Source: Candidatus Aminicenantota bacterium
GTDB lineage: Bacteria > Acidobacteriota > Aminicenantia > Aminicenantales > UBA4085
Length of the DNA: 33,087 nucleotides
Direction: 5' to 3'
Assembly: GCA_016931595.1 (NCBI GenBank)
Contig: JAFGEN010000045.1
Span: 1 to 33,087 of the forward strand
Below the pieces are notes generated by a model. That model saw only the letters and a program-made list of their open reading frames with translations, was not told the DNA's origin and did not search any database. Position 1 is the stretch's first letter. The number at the start of each line of letters is the position of its first letter. The translations under genes and the position numbers were made by a program. Shown in pieces: positions 7,656 through 15,591 of this stretch.

Positions 7656-10250
7656 TTACCGTTTCCGCTTTTTCGGAATCATCGCCCGGGCGGCCGTCTT
7701 CGGTCCGCCGCCCGTCTGGGCCGGCGGGCCCTGGCGGTATACCTGGCGCTCCGGTTTCCGGGCCAGTTCCTGCTCGACCGCAGGCTGGAGAAGATAGAGA
7801 TAGCGGACCGTTTCATCCTCGATCCGGTCAAGCATGGCCTGGAACATGTCGAAGCTTTCTTTTTTATATTCGACCAGGGGATCGCGCTGGCCATACCCCC
7901 TCAGCCCGATGCCTTCCTTCAGGTAATCCATCCCCAGGAGGTGGTCCTTCCATTGGTTGTCGATGATTTGGAGAAGGATGAACCGCTCAAACTGGCGCAT
8001 CATCCCCGGGCCCATGAGGCCCTCCTTGTCGGCGTAGACCTTGCGGAGATGGGCCAGCGTCTTCTCCTTCAATTCCTCGGAGGAAACGGAGGTCCAGTCG
8101 ACTCCGATGCCGTTCGCCTCGACGCCATATTGGGCGGCAAGCGCGGCGCGGAAGCCCTCGAGGTCCCATTCATCGGGCGGCTTTTCGGCCGAGACGTAGG
8201 TGTCGATCTGCCAGTCCAGGATCTGATCGACCAGGGACTCGACGTATTCCTTCATGTCCTTGCCTTGGAGGATCTCTTTCCTCTGGGCGTAGACCGTCGT
8301 CCGCTGCTTGTTCATGACGTCGTCGTATTCGAGGAGGTGTTTGCGGATGGTAAAATTATGGCCTTCCACCTGTTTCTGGGACCGCTGGATAGCCTTGGAG
8401 ACCATGGCATGCTCGATCGGGACACCCTCGCTCATGCCGATCCGGGCCATCATGCCTTTGATCCGATCGCTTCCGAAAATCCTCATCAGGTCGTCCTCAA
8501 GGCTCAGGTAGAACCGCGAGGAGCCGGGATCGCCCTGGCGGCCGGCCCGGCCCCGGAGCTGGTTGTCGATTCTGCGGGCTTCATGCCGCTCCGTCCCGAG
8601 GATGTGGAGACCGCCCAGGCCGATGATCCGATCATGCTCCTCGCCGATCGATTTGCGGGATTCAGCCAGGGCTTTGTCCATCATCTCCGGGGCGGCCTTG
8701 TCCGGGTCGACGCCCTGTCGGCGGAGGGATTCCTTGGCAATCGACTCGGGGTTTCCGCCCAGAAGGATGTCCACGCCTCGGCCGGCCATGTTGGTGGCGA
8801 TGGTCACCGATCCGGCCCGTCCGGCTTGGGCGATGATGGCCGCCTCCTGCTCGTGGTATTTGGCGTTGAGGACGATGTGCTTGACGCCCTTGCGCCGGAG
8901 CTTTCCGCTCAGGAGTTCGGACTTCTCGATCGAGGTGGTCCCGACCAGAACCGGCCGGCCGACCTGGTTGAGCTCGACGATTTCGTTCTGGACGGCCTCC
9001 CACTTTTCCTCGGCCGTCCGGTAAATGACGTCGGGATTCTCGACCCGGATCAGGGGCTTGTTGGTCGGAATTTCGACGACATCCAGGCCGTAGATGTGTC
9101 CAAACTCTTCGGCCTCGGTCATGGCCGTGCCCGTCATCCCGGACAGCTTTTTATACATGCGGAAATAATTCTGGAACGTAATCGAGGCCAGGGTCTGGTT
9201 TTCCTGTTCGATCTTGACCTTCTCCTTGGCTTCCAGGGCCTGGTGAAGGCCGTCGCTGTACCGGCGGCCGGGCATGAGCCGTCCGGTGAACTCGTCGACG
9301 ATGATGACCTGTCCCTCCTTGACCATGTAGTCGACGTCGCGTTTGAAGATGAAATGGGCTTTCAAGGCCTGGTTGATCCCGTGAACGAGGTCCATCTGGG
9401 CCAGGTCGAAGAGGTTGGGAACATGGAGAGCCTTTTCGGCCGCGGCCACGCCTTCCTCCAGAAGGGAGACGGCCCGGGATTTCTCGTCGATCTTGAAATG
9501 TTTCTCCGGCTCGAAGCGCCGCACGACGGCGTCGGCTTTGAGGTACAGGTCGGTCGAGCCCTCGCTCGGTCCGGAGATGATGAGCGGTGTGCGGGCCTCA
9601 TCGATCAGGATCGAATCGACCTCGTCGACGATGGCGTAGTGGAAGGGCCGCTGGACCAGGTCCTGAAGCCGGAACTTCATATTGTCCCGAAGGTAATCGA
9701 AGCCGAACTCGTTGTTGGTCCCGTAGGTGATGTCGGCCCGGTAGGCGGCATAGCGGTCGGCGTCGGGCATATCGTGCTGGATCGTCCCGATCGTGAGGCC
9801 GAGGAAACGGTGGATGGGCCCCATCCATTCCGTGTCGCGCTTGGCCAGGTAATCGTTGACCGTGACGATATGAACCCCGAGGCCGGTCAGGGCGTTGAGA
9901 TAGGTCGGAAGGGTGGCAACGAGTGTTTTCCCCTCGCCCGTCTTCATTTCGGCGATTTTGCCCTGGTGAAGGACGATGCCCCCGATCAACTGAACGTCGA
10001 AATGCCTCATCCCGGTCGTCCTTCGGGATGCTTCCCTGACAACGGCAAAGGCTTCGGGCAGAAGGTCGTCCAGCGGGGCGCCTTGAGCCAGCCGTTCCTT
10101 GAATTCGGCGGTTTTGGCCCGGAGCGCATCATCGCTCAGGGCTTTGATCCGCGGTTCGAAATCGTTGATGACGGTGACGAAGGGGGAGATCTTTTTCAGG
10201 TCCCGTTCGCTCTTCGTCCCGAAGAGCTTCTCAGAAATCCACTTTAACAT
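7656..10250 (-). CDS. secA: Preprotein translocase ATPase SecA (no zinc-binding tail)
   Basis: SecA drives post-translational protein export through SecYEG with ATP. The 864 residues begin with [19 protein letters not shown], the usual SecA N-terminus. Walker A is [14 protein letters not shown], the DEAD-box motif is in [15 protein letters not shown], the second motor domain has [16 protein letters not shown] and [16 protein letters not shown], and the scaffold/wing region follows. The C-terminus ends in a basic PKKRKR with no CxCxSGx-CH zinc motif, which E. coli-type SecA has. Some lineages lack it. The start at 10250 matches family N-termini; an upstream in-frame TTG at 10286 is part of the promoter -35. 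No ribosome binding site is visible. The exported peptidases encoded further along are likely clients. Confidence 0.97.
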   Translation of the reverse strand: MLKWISEKLFGTKSERDLKKISPFVTVINDFEPRIKALSDDALRAKTAEFKERLAQGAPLDDLLPEAFAVVREASRRTTGMRHFDVQLIGGIVLHQGKIAEMKTGEGKTLVATLPTYLNALTGLGVHIVTVNDYLAKRDTEWMGPIHRFLGLTIGTIQHDMPDADRYAAYRADITYGTNNEFGFDYLRDNMKFRLQDLVQRPFHYAIVDEVDSILIDEARTPLIISGPSEGSTDLYLKADAVVRRFEPEKHFKIDEKSRAVSLLEEGVAAAEKALHVPNLFDLAQMDLVHGINQALKAHFIFKRDVDYMVKEGQVIIVDEFTGRLMPGRRYSDGLHQALEAKEKVKIEQENQTLASITFQNYFRMYKKLSGMTGTAMTEAEEFGHIYGLDVVEIPTNKPLIRVENPDVIYRTAEEKWEAVQNEIVELNQVGRPVLVGTTSIEKSELLSGKLRRKGVKHIVLNAKYHEQEAAIIAQAGRAGSVTIATNMAGRGVDILLGGNPESIAKESLRRQGVDPDKAAPEMMDKALAESRKSIGEEHDRIIGLGGLHILGTERHEARRIDNQLRGRAGRQGDPGSSRFYLSLEDDLMRIFGSDRIKGMMARIGMSEGVPIEHAMVSKAIQRSQKQVEGHNFTIRKHLLEYDDVMNKQRTTVYAQRKEILQGKDMKEYVESLVDQILDWQIDTYVSAEKPPDEWDLEGFRAALAAQYGVEANGIGVDWTSVSSEELKEKTLAHLRKVYADKEGLMGPGMMRQFERFILLQIIDNQWKDHLLGMDYLKEGIGLRGYGQRDPLVEYKKESFDMFQAMLDRIEDETVRYLYLLQPAVEQELARKPERQVYRQGPPAQTGGGPKTAARAMIPKKRKR

Positions 10251-10256
10251 TGTATA

Positions 10257-10286
10257 GTAATACCAGAGGAAGGCCGGGATTGTCAA
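10257..10286 (-). promoter_or_regulatory. Promoter of secA-guaB, apparently leaderless
   Basis: On the minus strand a perfect TTGACA (10286-10281), 18 bases, TATTAC (10262-10257). The predicted transcript start seven bases on falls at the A of the secA ATG (10250). This agrees with the lack of a ribosome binding site. Confidence 0.6.
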
Positions 10287-10299
10287 TTTTCATCCGGGT

Positions 10300-10328
10300 T
10301 TGCTTTTGGCTCCGCTTTTCGATATAGT
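10300..10328 (+). promoter_or_regulatory. Promoter of the GT87 gene
   Basis: TTGCTT (10300-10305), 17 bases, TATAGT (10323-10328). The expected start near 10335 leaves a leader of about 5 bases. It faces away from the secA promoter; the two -35 boxes are 13 bases apart, so one bound protein could affect both. Confidence 0.55.
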
Positions 10329-10339
10329 CCGCCGGCAGA

Positions 10340-11476
10340 ATGTCGGGAAAAAAAGTCCTCCTTCTCGTTTCGCTCGCGGTCTTGGCCGCGGCGGTCTATC
10401 TTTTCGGCCTTCGAAGGGACATGAGCGACTTCAGGGTCTGTTTCCAGGCCGGAGGGCGGGTCCTGAAGGGAGAAACTCTCTATCGCTCTTCCGACGGCCA
10501 TTTGCAGTTCAAGTATGCCCCGGCCGCGGCCCTGGTTTATGCTCCGCTTTCCACCCTTCCGTGGGAGGCGGCCAAAGCGGTCTGGTTTGTGGTTATGATC
10601 CTTGGCCTGGCCGGCCTTTTGAAGACCCTTTCCCTCTGGGCTTCAGACCGCGGCCGTTCCGCCGTCCAGCCTCTTGTCTGGACCGTGGTCGTGATGGCCA
10701 AGTGCCTCGGACGGGAATTCCAGCTGGGCCAGGTCAATGTCATGATCCTGTTCCTCCTGACTGTCGCCGCCAGGGATGCCTTTTCGGGAAGAGACATCCG
10801 GTCGGGGCTTCTCTGGGGCCTTTCGATCCTGTTCAAACCCTACGGACTGGTGTTCCTGCCATACCTGGTCCTGAAGAGAAAGGGCCGAACCCTCGCGTTC
10901 GGAGCCGGCGCCTTTCTGGCGGGATTGTTGATTCCGGCGGGAATCTACGGTTTTGGAGGGAACTTGACCGTCCTTGAAGAGTGGGTCCGAACGCTTTCCG
11001 CATCCACTCCCGGGCTTCTCAGTGTCGGTGACAACGCTTCGATCTTCGCTTTCCTGGCGAAAGTTTTCCATCTCTCGAGTGGAGCGGCAATGGCCGCCGG
11101 AGGAATCGTGGCGGCCGGTCTCGGCGTCTTCCTGCTCCTTCTGATCATCCGCGGAACCCGGGATAAAATCTCAGGGGCGTGGTTTGCCGAGACCGCCGTC
11201 CTGATGATGTTCATCCCGCTTCTTTCCCCCCTCGGCTGGAATTACAACTATCTCTACGGATTGCCGGCCGTTTTCGCTCTGTTGACCGTTCGGCCGGACT
11301 TCCGGAAGGGTGAGCGGGCGGTCTCAGCCGCGAATTTCGTCCTGATCGGCGGAACGCTCCGCGAAACGATGGGCAAGGCCTTCTTCCGTTATTACACTCG
11401 GACGGCCCTGATCGTCCCCAGCTTTCTCCTGGTCTTTGCCCAGCTTCTCTCCGCCCGCCGCCGGCGCCTCCTCTGA
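10340..11476 (+). CDS. Membrane glycosyltransferase, GT87 / DUF2029 family
   Basis: This 378-residue polytopic membrane protein probably transfers a sugar from a polyprenyl-phosphate donor on the outer face of the membrane. The N-terminus is a hydrophobic helix (VLLLVSLAVLAAAVYLF). It is followed by the family pattern DMSDFRVCFQAGGRVLKGETLY and LQFKYAPAAALVYAP, with the acidic residue after the first helix that GT-C enzymes use. Around eight to ten further hydrophobic segments follow, including WGLSILFKPYGLVFLPYLVL. The mycobacterial mannosyltransferase PimE is in the same family; acceptor and donor here are unknown. The gene is alone between divergent secA and a convergent S46 peptidase gene. 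No ribosome binding site precedes the ATG at 10340. Confidence 0.8.
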   Translation: MSGKKVLLLVSLAVLAAAVYLFGLRRDMSDFRVCFQAGGRVLKGETLYRSSDGHLQFKYAPAAALVYAPLSTLPWEAAKAVWFVVMILGLAGLLKTLSLWASDRGRSAVQPLVWTVVVMAKCLGREFQLGQVNVMILFLLTVAARDAFSGRDIRSGLLWGLSILFKPYGLVFLPYLVLKRKGRTLAFGAGAFLAGLLIPAGIYGFGGNLTVLEEWVRTLSASTPGLLSVGDNASIFAFLAKVFHLSSGAAMAAGGIVAAGLGVFLLLLIIRGTRDKISGAWFAETAVLMMFIPLLSPLGWNYNYLYGLPAVFALLTVRPDFRKGERAVSAANFVLIGGTLRETMGKAFFRYYTRTALIVPSFLLVFAQLLSARRRRLL

Positions 11477-11496
11477 CCGGGAGGGTTTATTTTTTT
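11467..11496 (+). terminator. Terminator of the GT87 gene
   Basis: CCTCC (11467-11471) pairs with GGAGG (11480-11484) around the stop codon and is followed by TTTATTTTTTT. The T tract is also the coding A tract for the last lysines of the convergent S46 gene. Confidence 0.5.
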
Positions 11497-13562
11497 CCGA
11501 GAATTTCGTCAACCAGGGGCTTGGCCTCATAGATATTGGTCAAGGCTTCGATGATTCCTTTGGCGTGGACCATGACCGAACGATTCTGGACGTCGGTATA
11601 AACGAAGCGCGAGGGCAGGCTCTGAATGTTTCCGTCGAACAGGACGCCTGAGAATTCACCCTTGCGGTTGACCACCGGGGATCCGGAGTTGCCGCCGATC
11701 GAGTCGCAGGCGGCAACGAAGTTAACCGGAGTATCGAGCTTGATCCGGGACTTGGCCGAAAGAACCCTTTCCGGAAGCTCATAGGGATCTTTGTAGCCGT
11801 TGCGGGCGGCCAGGTCGAACATCCCCTTGAATGTGGTGAAAAAGGGAATCTTCTTTCCGTTTTCCTCGTATCCCTTGACCGGGCCGAAGCTGAGGCGGAG
11901 CGAACCCGTTGCGTCGGGCGGGATGGCGGCCCCCCTGAGCTTGAACATGGCCTGGGCGATCAAGGCTCCGTTCTTGGTTTCGACCGATTGGACTTCTTCC
12001 TCGTACCTCTTGCGGACTCCCCGGGAAACAGGATCGATCAACCAGGCCAATTTGATCATCGGGTCATTCGACAGGGCCACGGACTGAAATCCTCCGTCCA
12101 AATAGGCCTTCCGGACGTTTGGATCGCCCAGCTCGGTCCCGTTGACGAGATCCTTGGCCACATCCTCGGCCAGGCGGCCGGCAAACAGCCACTTGACCTC
12201 GGCCATGTCCCCGAACTCCTTCTGAAGCTGGATGAGGGAGTCGGTCAGGTTGAAGATTTCGAGGTCCTGGTAAACAGGCGTCACGGTCATCATTCGGCGG
12301 GTGAGAGCTGGGAGGGCGACGTCTCGGAATTCCCGAAGCCGGTCGCTTTCCGGCTTTATCTTTTCGACGGCCAGGCGGACAAGGCTTCGGGCGGTCGAGA
12401 AATACGTCGTCGAAAAACCGGCCCCGCCTTCGAAAAACCGGTAAAGCTTATAAATTTCGGCGTAGGTTTGCTGGGCCCGGGCGACCTCGTCCCAAGCCTT
12501 GCCGTAAAGCGCCTCCATCTCCGGATCGCGGCGGACGGCCTCCCGCAGGTCGTTTTCCTCTTTGAGCTTTTTCTCCATCAAGGCCGCGTCGAGAAGGCCG
12601 GAGTGGTAACCGGTCGTCGCTTTGAGGCTGTTTTCGATCCCGAACAGGGTGCCCAAGGCGAACCGGGCCGCCTCCGGGCCCCGCCTGGAGAAATCCTTGA
12701 GTCCGGCCCGGCGGCGGGCATAGTGAGCCAGGGTCCAGGGATAGCTGACATCCCGGAGAAACTCGAGCTGGGAGTAAGTCAGGAGACGGCCGGTTGAGCC
12801 GGGATGGCCGGAGACAAAGACCAAATCGCCTTCCTTCAGGTTCCCGGTGTTCCATTTCAGATAATGAGGCGTGACATAGGGCGCGTCATTTTCATAGAGA
12901 CGGAACAAGGTGACGTCGAGGTCGTAGCGCGGATAGGTGAAGTTGTCCTGGTCTCCGCCGAAAAAAGCGACCAGGTTCTCCGGGGCGAAGACGAGCCGGA
13001 CGTCGCTGAAGACTTTGTACCTGTAGAGGTGGTACAGCCCCCCGGAAAAGAGGTTGATAACCGAACAGCGCAGGCCGGTTATTTGGGATTCTTCCTTTTC
13101 GATCGCAGCAACGGCCAGGTTCCTGGCCTCAGCCGCCTGGATGGCGTTCATCTCCGGCGTGACGGTCCCGAGGACCCGGGCGGTCACATCCTCCAGGCTC
13201 TGGAGCACCGTCACCTCCATGCCCGGCACCTTGAGCTCCTCGGCCCGGCTCCGGGCATAGAAGCCCAGTTTCATCAGGTCGCGGTCGGCGGTGCTGAGCC
13301 GTTGAATCGCGCTTCGGCCGACATGGTGGTTGGTCAGGACCAGGCCCTCGGGGGCGACGAATGAACCCGAGGCTCCGCCGAACCTGACGGACGACAGGCG
13401 AAGGTGGTCGAGCCACTCGGGGGTGATATCGAATTTGTATTTTGTCCTCAGCATTACGTCCGGGGGCATGTTGAACAGCCACAAACCCTCGTCGCCCAAG
13501 GCGGTCCCGGCCGCAATCAGGGCCAGGGCTCCAAACATCACGCATTTGAACCACGTCTTCAT
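11487..13562 (-). CDS. S46 family dipeptidyl peptidase (DPP7/DPP11 type), exported
   Basis: Enzymes of peptidase family S46 remove dipeptides from the N-terminus of oligopeptides in the periplasm. The 691-residue precursor has a signal peptide (residues 1-23, with the hydrophobic core ALALIAAGTALG). The trypsin-fold catalytic residues are all visible: His80 in LTNHHVG, the Asp in YPRYDLDVTLFR and Ser626 in GGNSGSPV. The N-terminal block DEGLWLFNMPP and the SSVRFGGASGSFV segment are typical of the family. Length is normal (about 700). The preferred P1 residue cannot be read safely. AGAGGAG precedes the ATG by 8 bases. It is last in the bactofilin-uvrB-uvrC-acpS run, 48 bases after acpS. Its peptides would complement those from the M14 peptidase encoded nearby. 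Confidence 0.93.
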   Translation of the reverse strand: MKTWFKCVMFGALALIAAGTALGDEGLWLFNMPPDVMLRTKYKFDITPEWLDHLRLSSVRFGGASGSFVAPEGLVLTNHHVGRSAIQRLSTADRDLMKLGFYARSRAEELKVPGMEVTVLQSLEDVTARVLGTVTPEMNAIQAAEARNLAVAAIEKEESQITGLRCSVINLFSGGLYHLYRYKVFSDVRLVFAPENLVAFFGGDQDNFTYPRYDLDVTLFRLYENDAPYVTPHYLKWNTGNLKEGDLVFVSGHPGSTGRLLTYSQLEFLRDVSYPWTLAHYARRRAGLKDFSRRGPEAARFALGTLFGIENSLKATTGYHSGLLDAALMEKKLKEENDLREAVRRDPEMEALYGKAWDEVARAQQTYAEIYKLYRFFEGGAGFSTTYFSTARSLVRLAVEKIKPESDRLREFRDVALPALTRRMMTVTPVYQDLEIFNLTDSLIQLQKEFGDMAEVKWLFAGRLAEDVAKDLVNGTELGDPNVRKAYLDGGFQSVALSNDPMIKLAWLIDPVSRGVRKRYEEEVQSVETKNGALIAQAMFKLRGAAIPPDATGSLRLSFGPVKGYEENGKKIPFFTTFKGMFDLAARNGYKDPYELPERVLSAKSRIKLDTPVNFVAACDSIGGNSGSPVVNRKGEFSGVLFDGNIQSLPSRFVYTDVQNRSVMVHAKGIIEALTNIYEAKPLVDEILGKK

Positions 13563-13610
13563 CAGTGAGCTCCTCTCCGAGAACGTCTTTCCATCATAAT
13601 CGATCGCCGG

Positions 13611-13958
13611 TCATTTTTCCAGAATCACAACGGCCACGGCGTAGGTCGCGAGGTGGGTCAGGGAAACGTGGGTTTGGGTGAATCCGAACGTTTCCGCGTC
13701 GCGAACGGCCAAAGTCGGCTTTCCCGATGGAAGGTTGACGACCTCGACCGAGGCCCAGGGAACTCCCCGCCCGAGGGCCTTGATGAACGCCTCCTTGGCC
13801 GCAAACCTTGCCGCCAGGTGCTGGAACTTGTTCTTCTTCCCCTCGCTGTAGGCCACCTCGCCCGGAGTGAAGACCTTGTCGACGAACCGGGCGTTCCGCT
13901 CGACCGCTTTTTGAACCCGCTCGATTTCGATCATGTCGATTCCGATGCCGAAAATCAT
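13611..13958 (-). CDS. acpS: Holo-[acyl-carrier-protein] synthase
   Basis: AcpS transfers the phosphopantetheine arm of CoA to apo-ACP and so starts fatty acid synthesis. The 115-residue protein has the two magnesium-binding motifs, GIGIDMIEIERV with the key Asp8, and FAAKEAFIKALG with the key Glu. VSLTHLATYAVAVVI matches the usual C-terminal strand. AAGGAG lies 6 bases before the ATG at 13958 and overlaps the uvrC stop codon, so translation is probably coupled to uvrC. The frame is open further upstream, but that part lies inside uvrC. Its substrate CoA derives from the pantothenate made by PanB, PanC and PanD, encoded earlier in the window. Confidence 0.95.
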   Translation of the reverse strand: MIFGIGIDMIEIERVQKAVERNARFVDKVFTPGEVAYSEGKKNKFQHLAARFAAKEAFIKALGRGVPWASVEVVNLPSGKPTLAVRDAETFGFTQTHVSLTHLATYAVAVVILEK

Positions 13959-13968
13959 GCTCCACTCC

Positions 13969-15588
13969 TTAATGGTAACTGCGCTTGGTCCGGCGGGACC
14001 GGTGAAAAGCGACCGCAAAGCGGTGGGCTTCGTCCCGGACATGCTGGATGAGCTTGAGGGCAGGGGAGGTCCGTTCGAGACGAAGACCGCCCGGGCGGCC
14101 TGCGGTATAAAGGGTTTCCTCGCGCTTGGCCAGGGCGGCGACGGGTAGGTTGGACAGTCCGAGCTCGGCCAGAGCCGCCATGGCGGCGGATAATTGGGGT
14201 AGGCCGCCGTCCACAAAGACAAGGTCGGGTTTTGGACGATCTTCCCGCAGAACTCGGGTCAACCGCCTGGTGACGGCCTCCCGGAGCGAGGCGGTGTCGT
14301 CCGGCCCGCGCGTCCCCTTGATGATGTATTTCCGGTAGCCGTCCTTCCATGGGCGACCGTTCAGAAACGTGACCAGGGATGCGACCGTCTCGAGCCCCCG
14401 GGTATGGGAGACATCGAATCCGTCGATCCTGACGGGCAGAATGGATAGACCGAGCACGGCTCGAAGGTCTTCGAGGGCGGACTGGCCGCCTGGGGCCCGC
14501 CGAAGCAGGATTTCGGCGTTTTTCGAGGCCCAGTCCAGAAGCGTCCGGTTCCGCCCTTTTTTGGGGACGGTCAGCGAGACGGCCTGTCCGGCGCATGTTT
14601 TCCAGGCTGCTTGAAGGCCGCCCGCACCGGAAGGAACGACGGGGACGATGATTTTTCCGGGGATGGGCCGGCCGGAATAAAAGCGAGTCAGGAATTCCCC
14701 GACGGTTTTGGCGGGAGGCCGCCCGGGATCCTCGTCCAGGATGGTTTGCATGGATTCCCGGACTTTTCCTCCCCGCATCTGGAAGACCTGGACGGCCCGC
14801 CGCCCACCGGAAACGGCCAGGCCGACGATGTCGAGGTCCTCATTCCGGACCGATATCGCCTTCGGCCGCGTCCGAATCTGTTCGATCGTGCGGAGCAGGT
14901 CCCGAAACCGGCCCGCGTCCTCGTACCGCTCGGCGGCCGATGCGGCGGTCATCCTCTCGCGGAGCACGGCCGCCAGCTCGCCCGTCCGGCCTTCGAGGAA
15001 AAGAACGGCATCTCGGACCGAGGCCCGGTAGGGCTCCCCGTCGATCCGCCCGACGCAGGGAGCGGAACAGTTCCCCATCTCGAACTCGAGGCAGGGACGT
15101 TTCCGTCCACGGAAGACCGTGTCTTCACAGGTTCGCAAGCGGAATCCCTTGGCCAGGATCTGGATCGTTTTTCTGGCCTCCCGGGCGGGGGAAAACGGCC
15201 CGAAATAACGGGCCCCGTCGTCGGCGGCCTTCCGGACCAGGAATACGGCCGGAAAGGGGTTCTGGACGGTCACCCGAAGATAGGGAAAGCTCTTGTCATC
15301 CTTGAGGCGGAGGTTGAATTTCGGCTGGACATGCTGGACGAAATTGTTTTCGAGAAAGACCGCTTCCCGCTCGGATCCCGTGAGGAGAAAATCGATCCGA
15401 TCCGTCTCGGCCAGGATGTTATGGATCTTGGGGTCGTCCGTCGGCTGGAAGTAGGACTTCACCCTGTCCCTGAGGGAGCGGGCCTTGCCGATGTAGACGG
15501 TTTCGCCCGCGGCGTTTTTGAAAAAATAGATTCCCGGCCGGTCGGGGAGGGTGACGGCCGTTTCTTTCAGCAGGTGGGGCGTCCCCAT
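13969..15588 (-). CDS. uvrC: UvrABC system protein C lacking the C-terminal helix-hairpin-helix
   Basis: UvrC makes both cuts beside a DNA lesion after UvrB loading. The 539 residues begin with the GIY-YIG nuclease (PGIYFFKN, VYIGKARSLRDRVKSYF, SEREAVFLE). A cysteine cluster follows (CLEFEMGNCSAPCVG), then a UvrB-binding UVR segment (AAERYEDAGRFRD). The RNase-H-like nuclease has its Asp in DGFDVSH, Asp in LVFVDGG and His in RDEAHRFA. The protein stops about 12 residues after that last motif. E. coli UvrC (610 residues) continues with tandem helix-hairpin-helix motifs. The next bases are the acpS ribosome site and gene, so nothing is hidden in another frame. The ATG is 3 bases after the uvrB stop. 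Confidence 0.96.
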   Translation of the reverse strand: MGTPHLLKETAVTLPDRPGIYFFKNAAGETVYIGKARSLRDRVKSYFQPTDDPKIHNILAETDRIDFLLTGSEREAVFLENNFVQHVQPKFNLRLKDDKSFPYLRVTVQNPFPAVFLVRKAADDGARYFGPFSPAREARKTIQILAKGFRLRTCEDTVFRGRKRPCLEFEMGNCSAPCVGRIDGEPYRASVRDAVLFLEGRTGELAAVLRERMTAASAAERYEDAGRFRDLLRTIEQIRTRPKAISVRNEDLDIVGLAVSGGRRAVQVFQMRGGKVRESMQTILDEDPGRPPAKTVGEFLTRFYSGRPIPGKIIVPVVPSGAGGLQAAWKTCAGQAVSLTVPKKGRNRTLLDWASKNAEILLRRAPGGQSALEDLRAVLGLSILPVRIDGFDVSHTRGLETVASLVTFLNGRPWKDGYRKYIIKGTRGPDDTASLREAVTRRLTRVLREDRPKPDLVFVDGGLPQLSAAMAALAELGLSNLPVAALAKREETLYTAGRPGGLRLERTSPALKLIQHVRDEAHRFAVAFHRSRRTKRSYH

Positions 15589-15591
15589 CCT

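Noticed and set aside
7941-10247. A plus-strand open frame of 768 codons opposite secA
   Set aside because: It is the mirror of secA, whose motifs are complete; the translation is Asp/Val/Gly-rich and unlike any family.
13611-13968. A frameshifted remnant of the missing UvrC helix-hairpin-helix region
   Set aside because: All bases after the uvrC stop are used by acpS, with its motifs and its own ribosome site; no HhH-like sequence is seen in the other frames.
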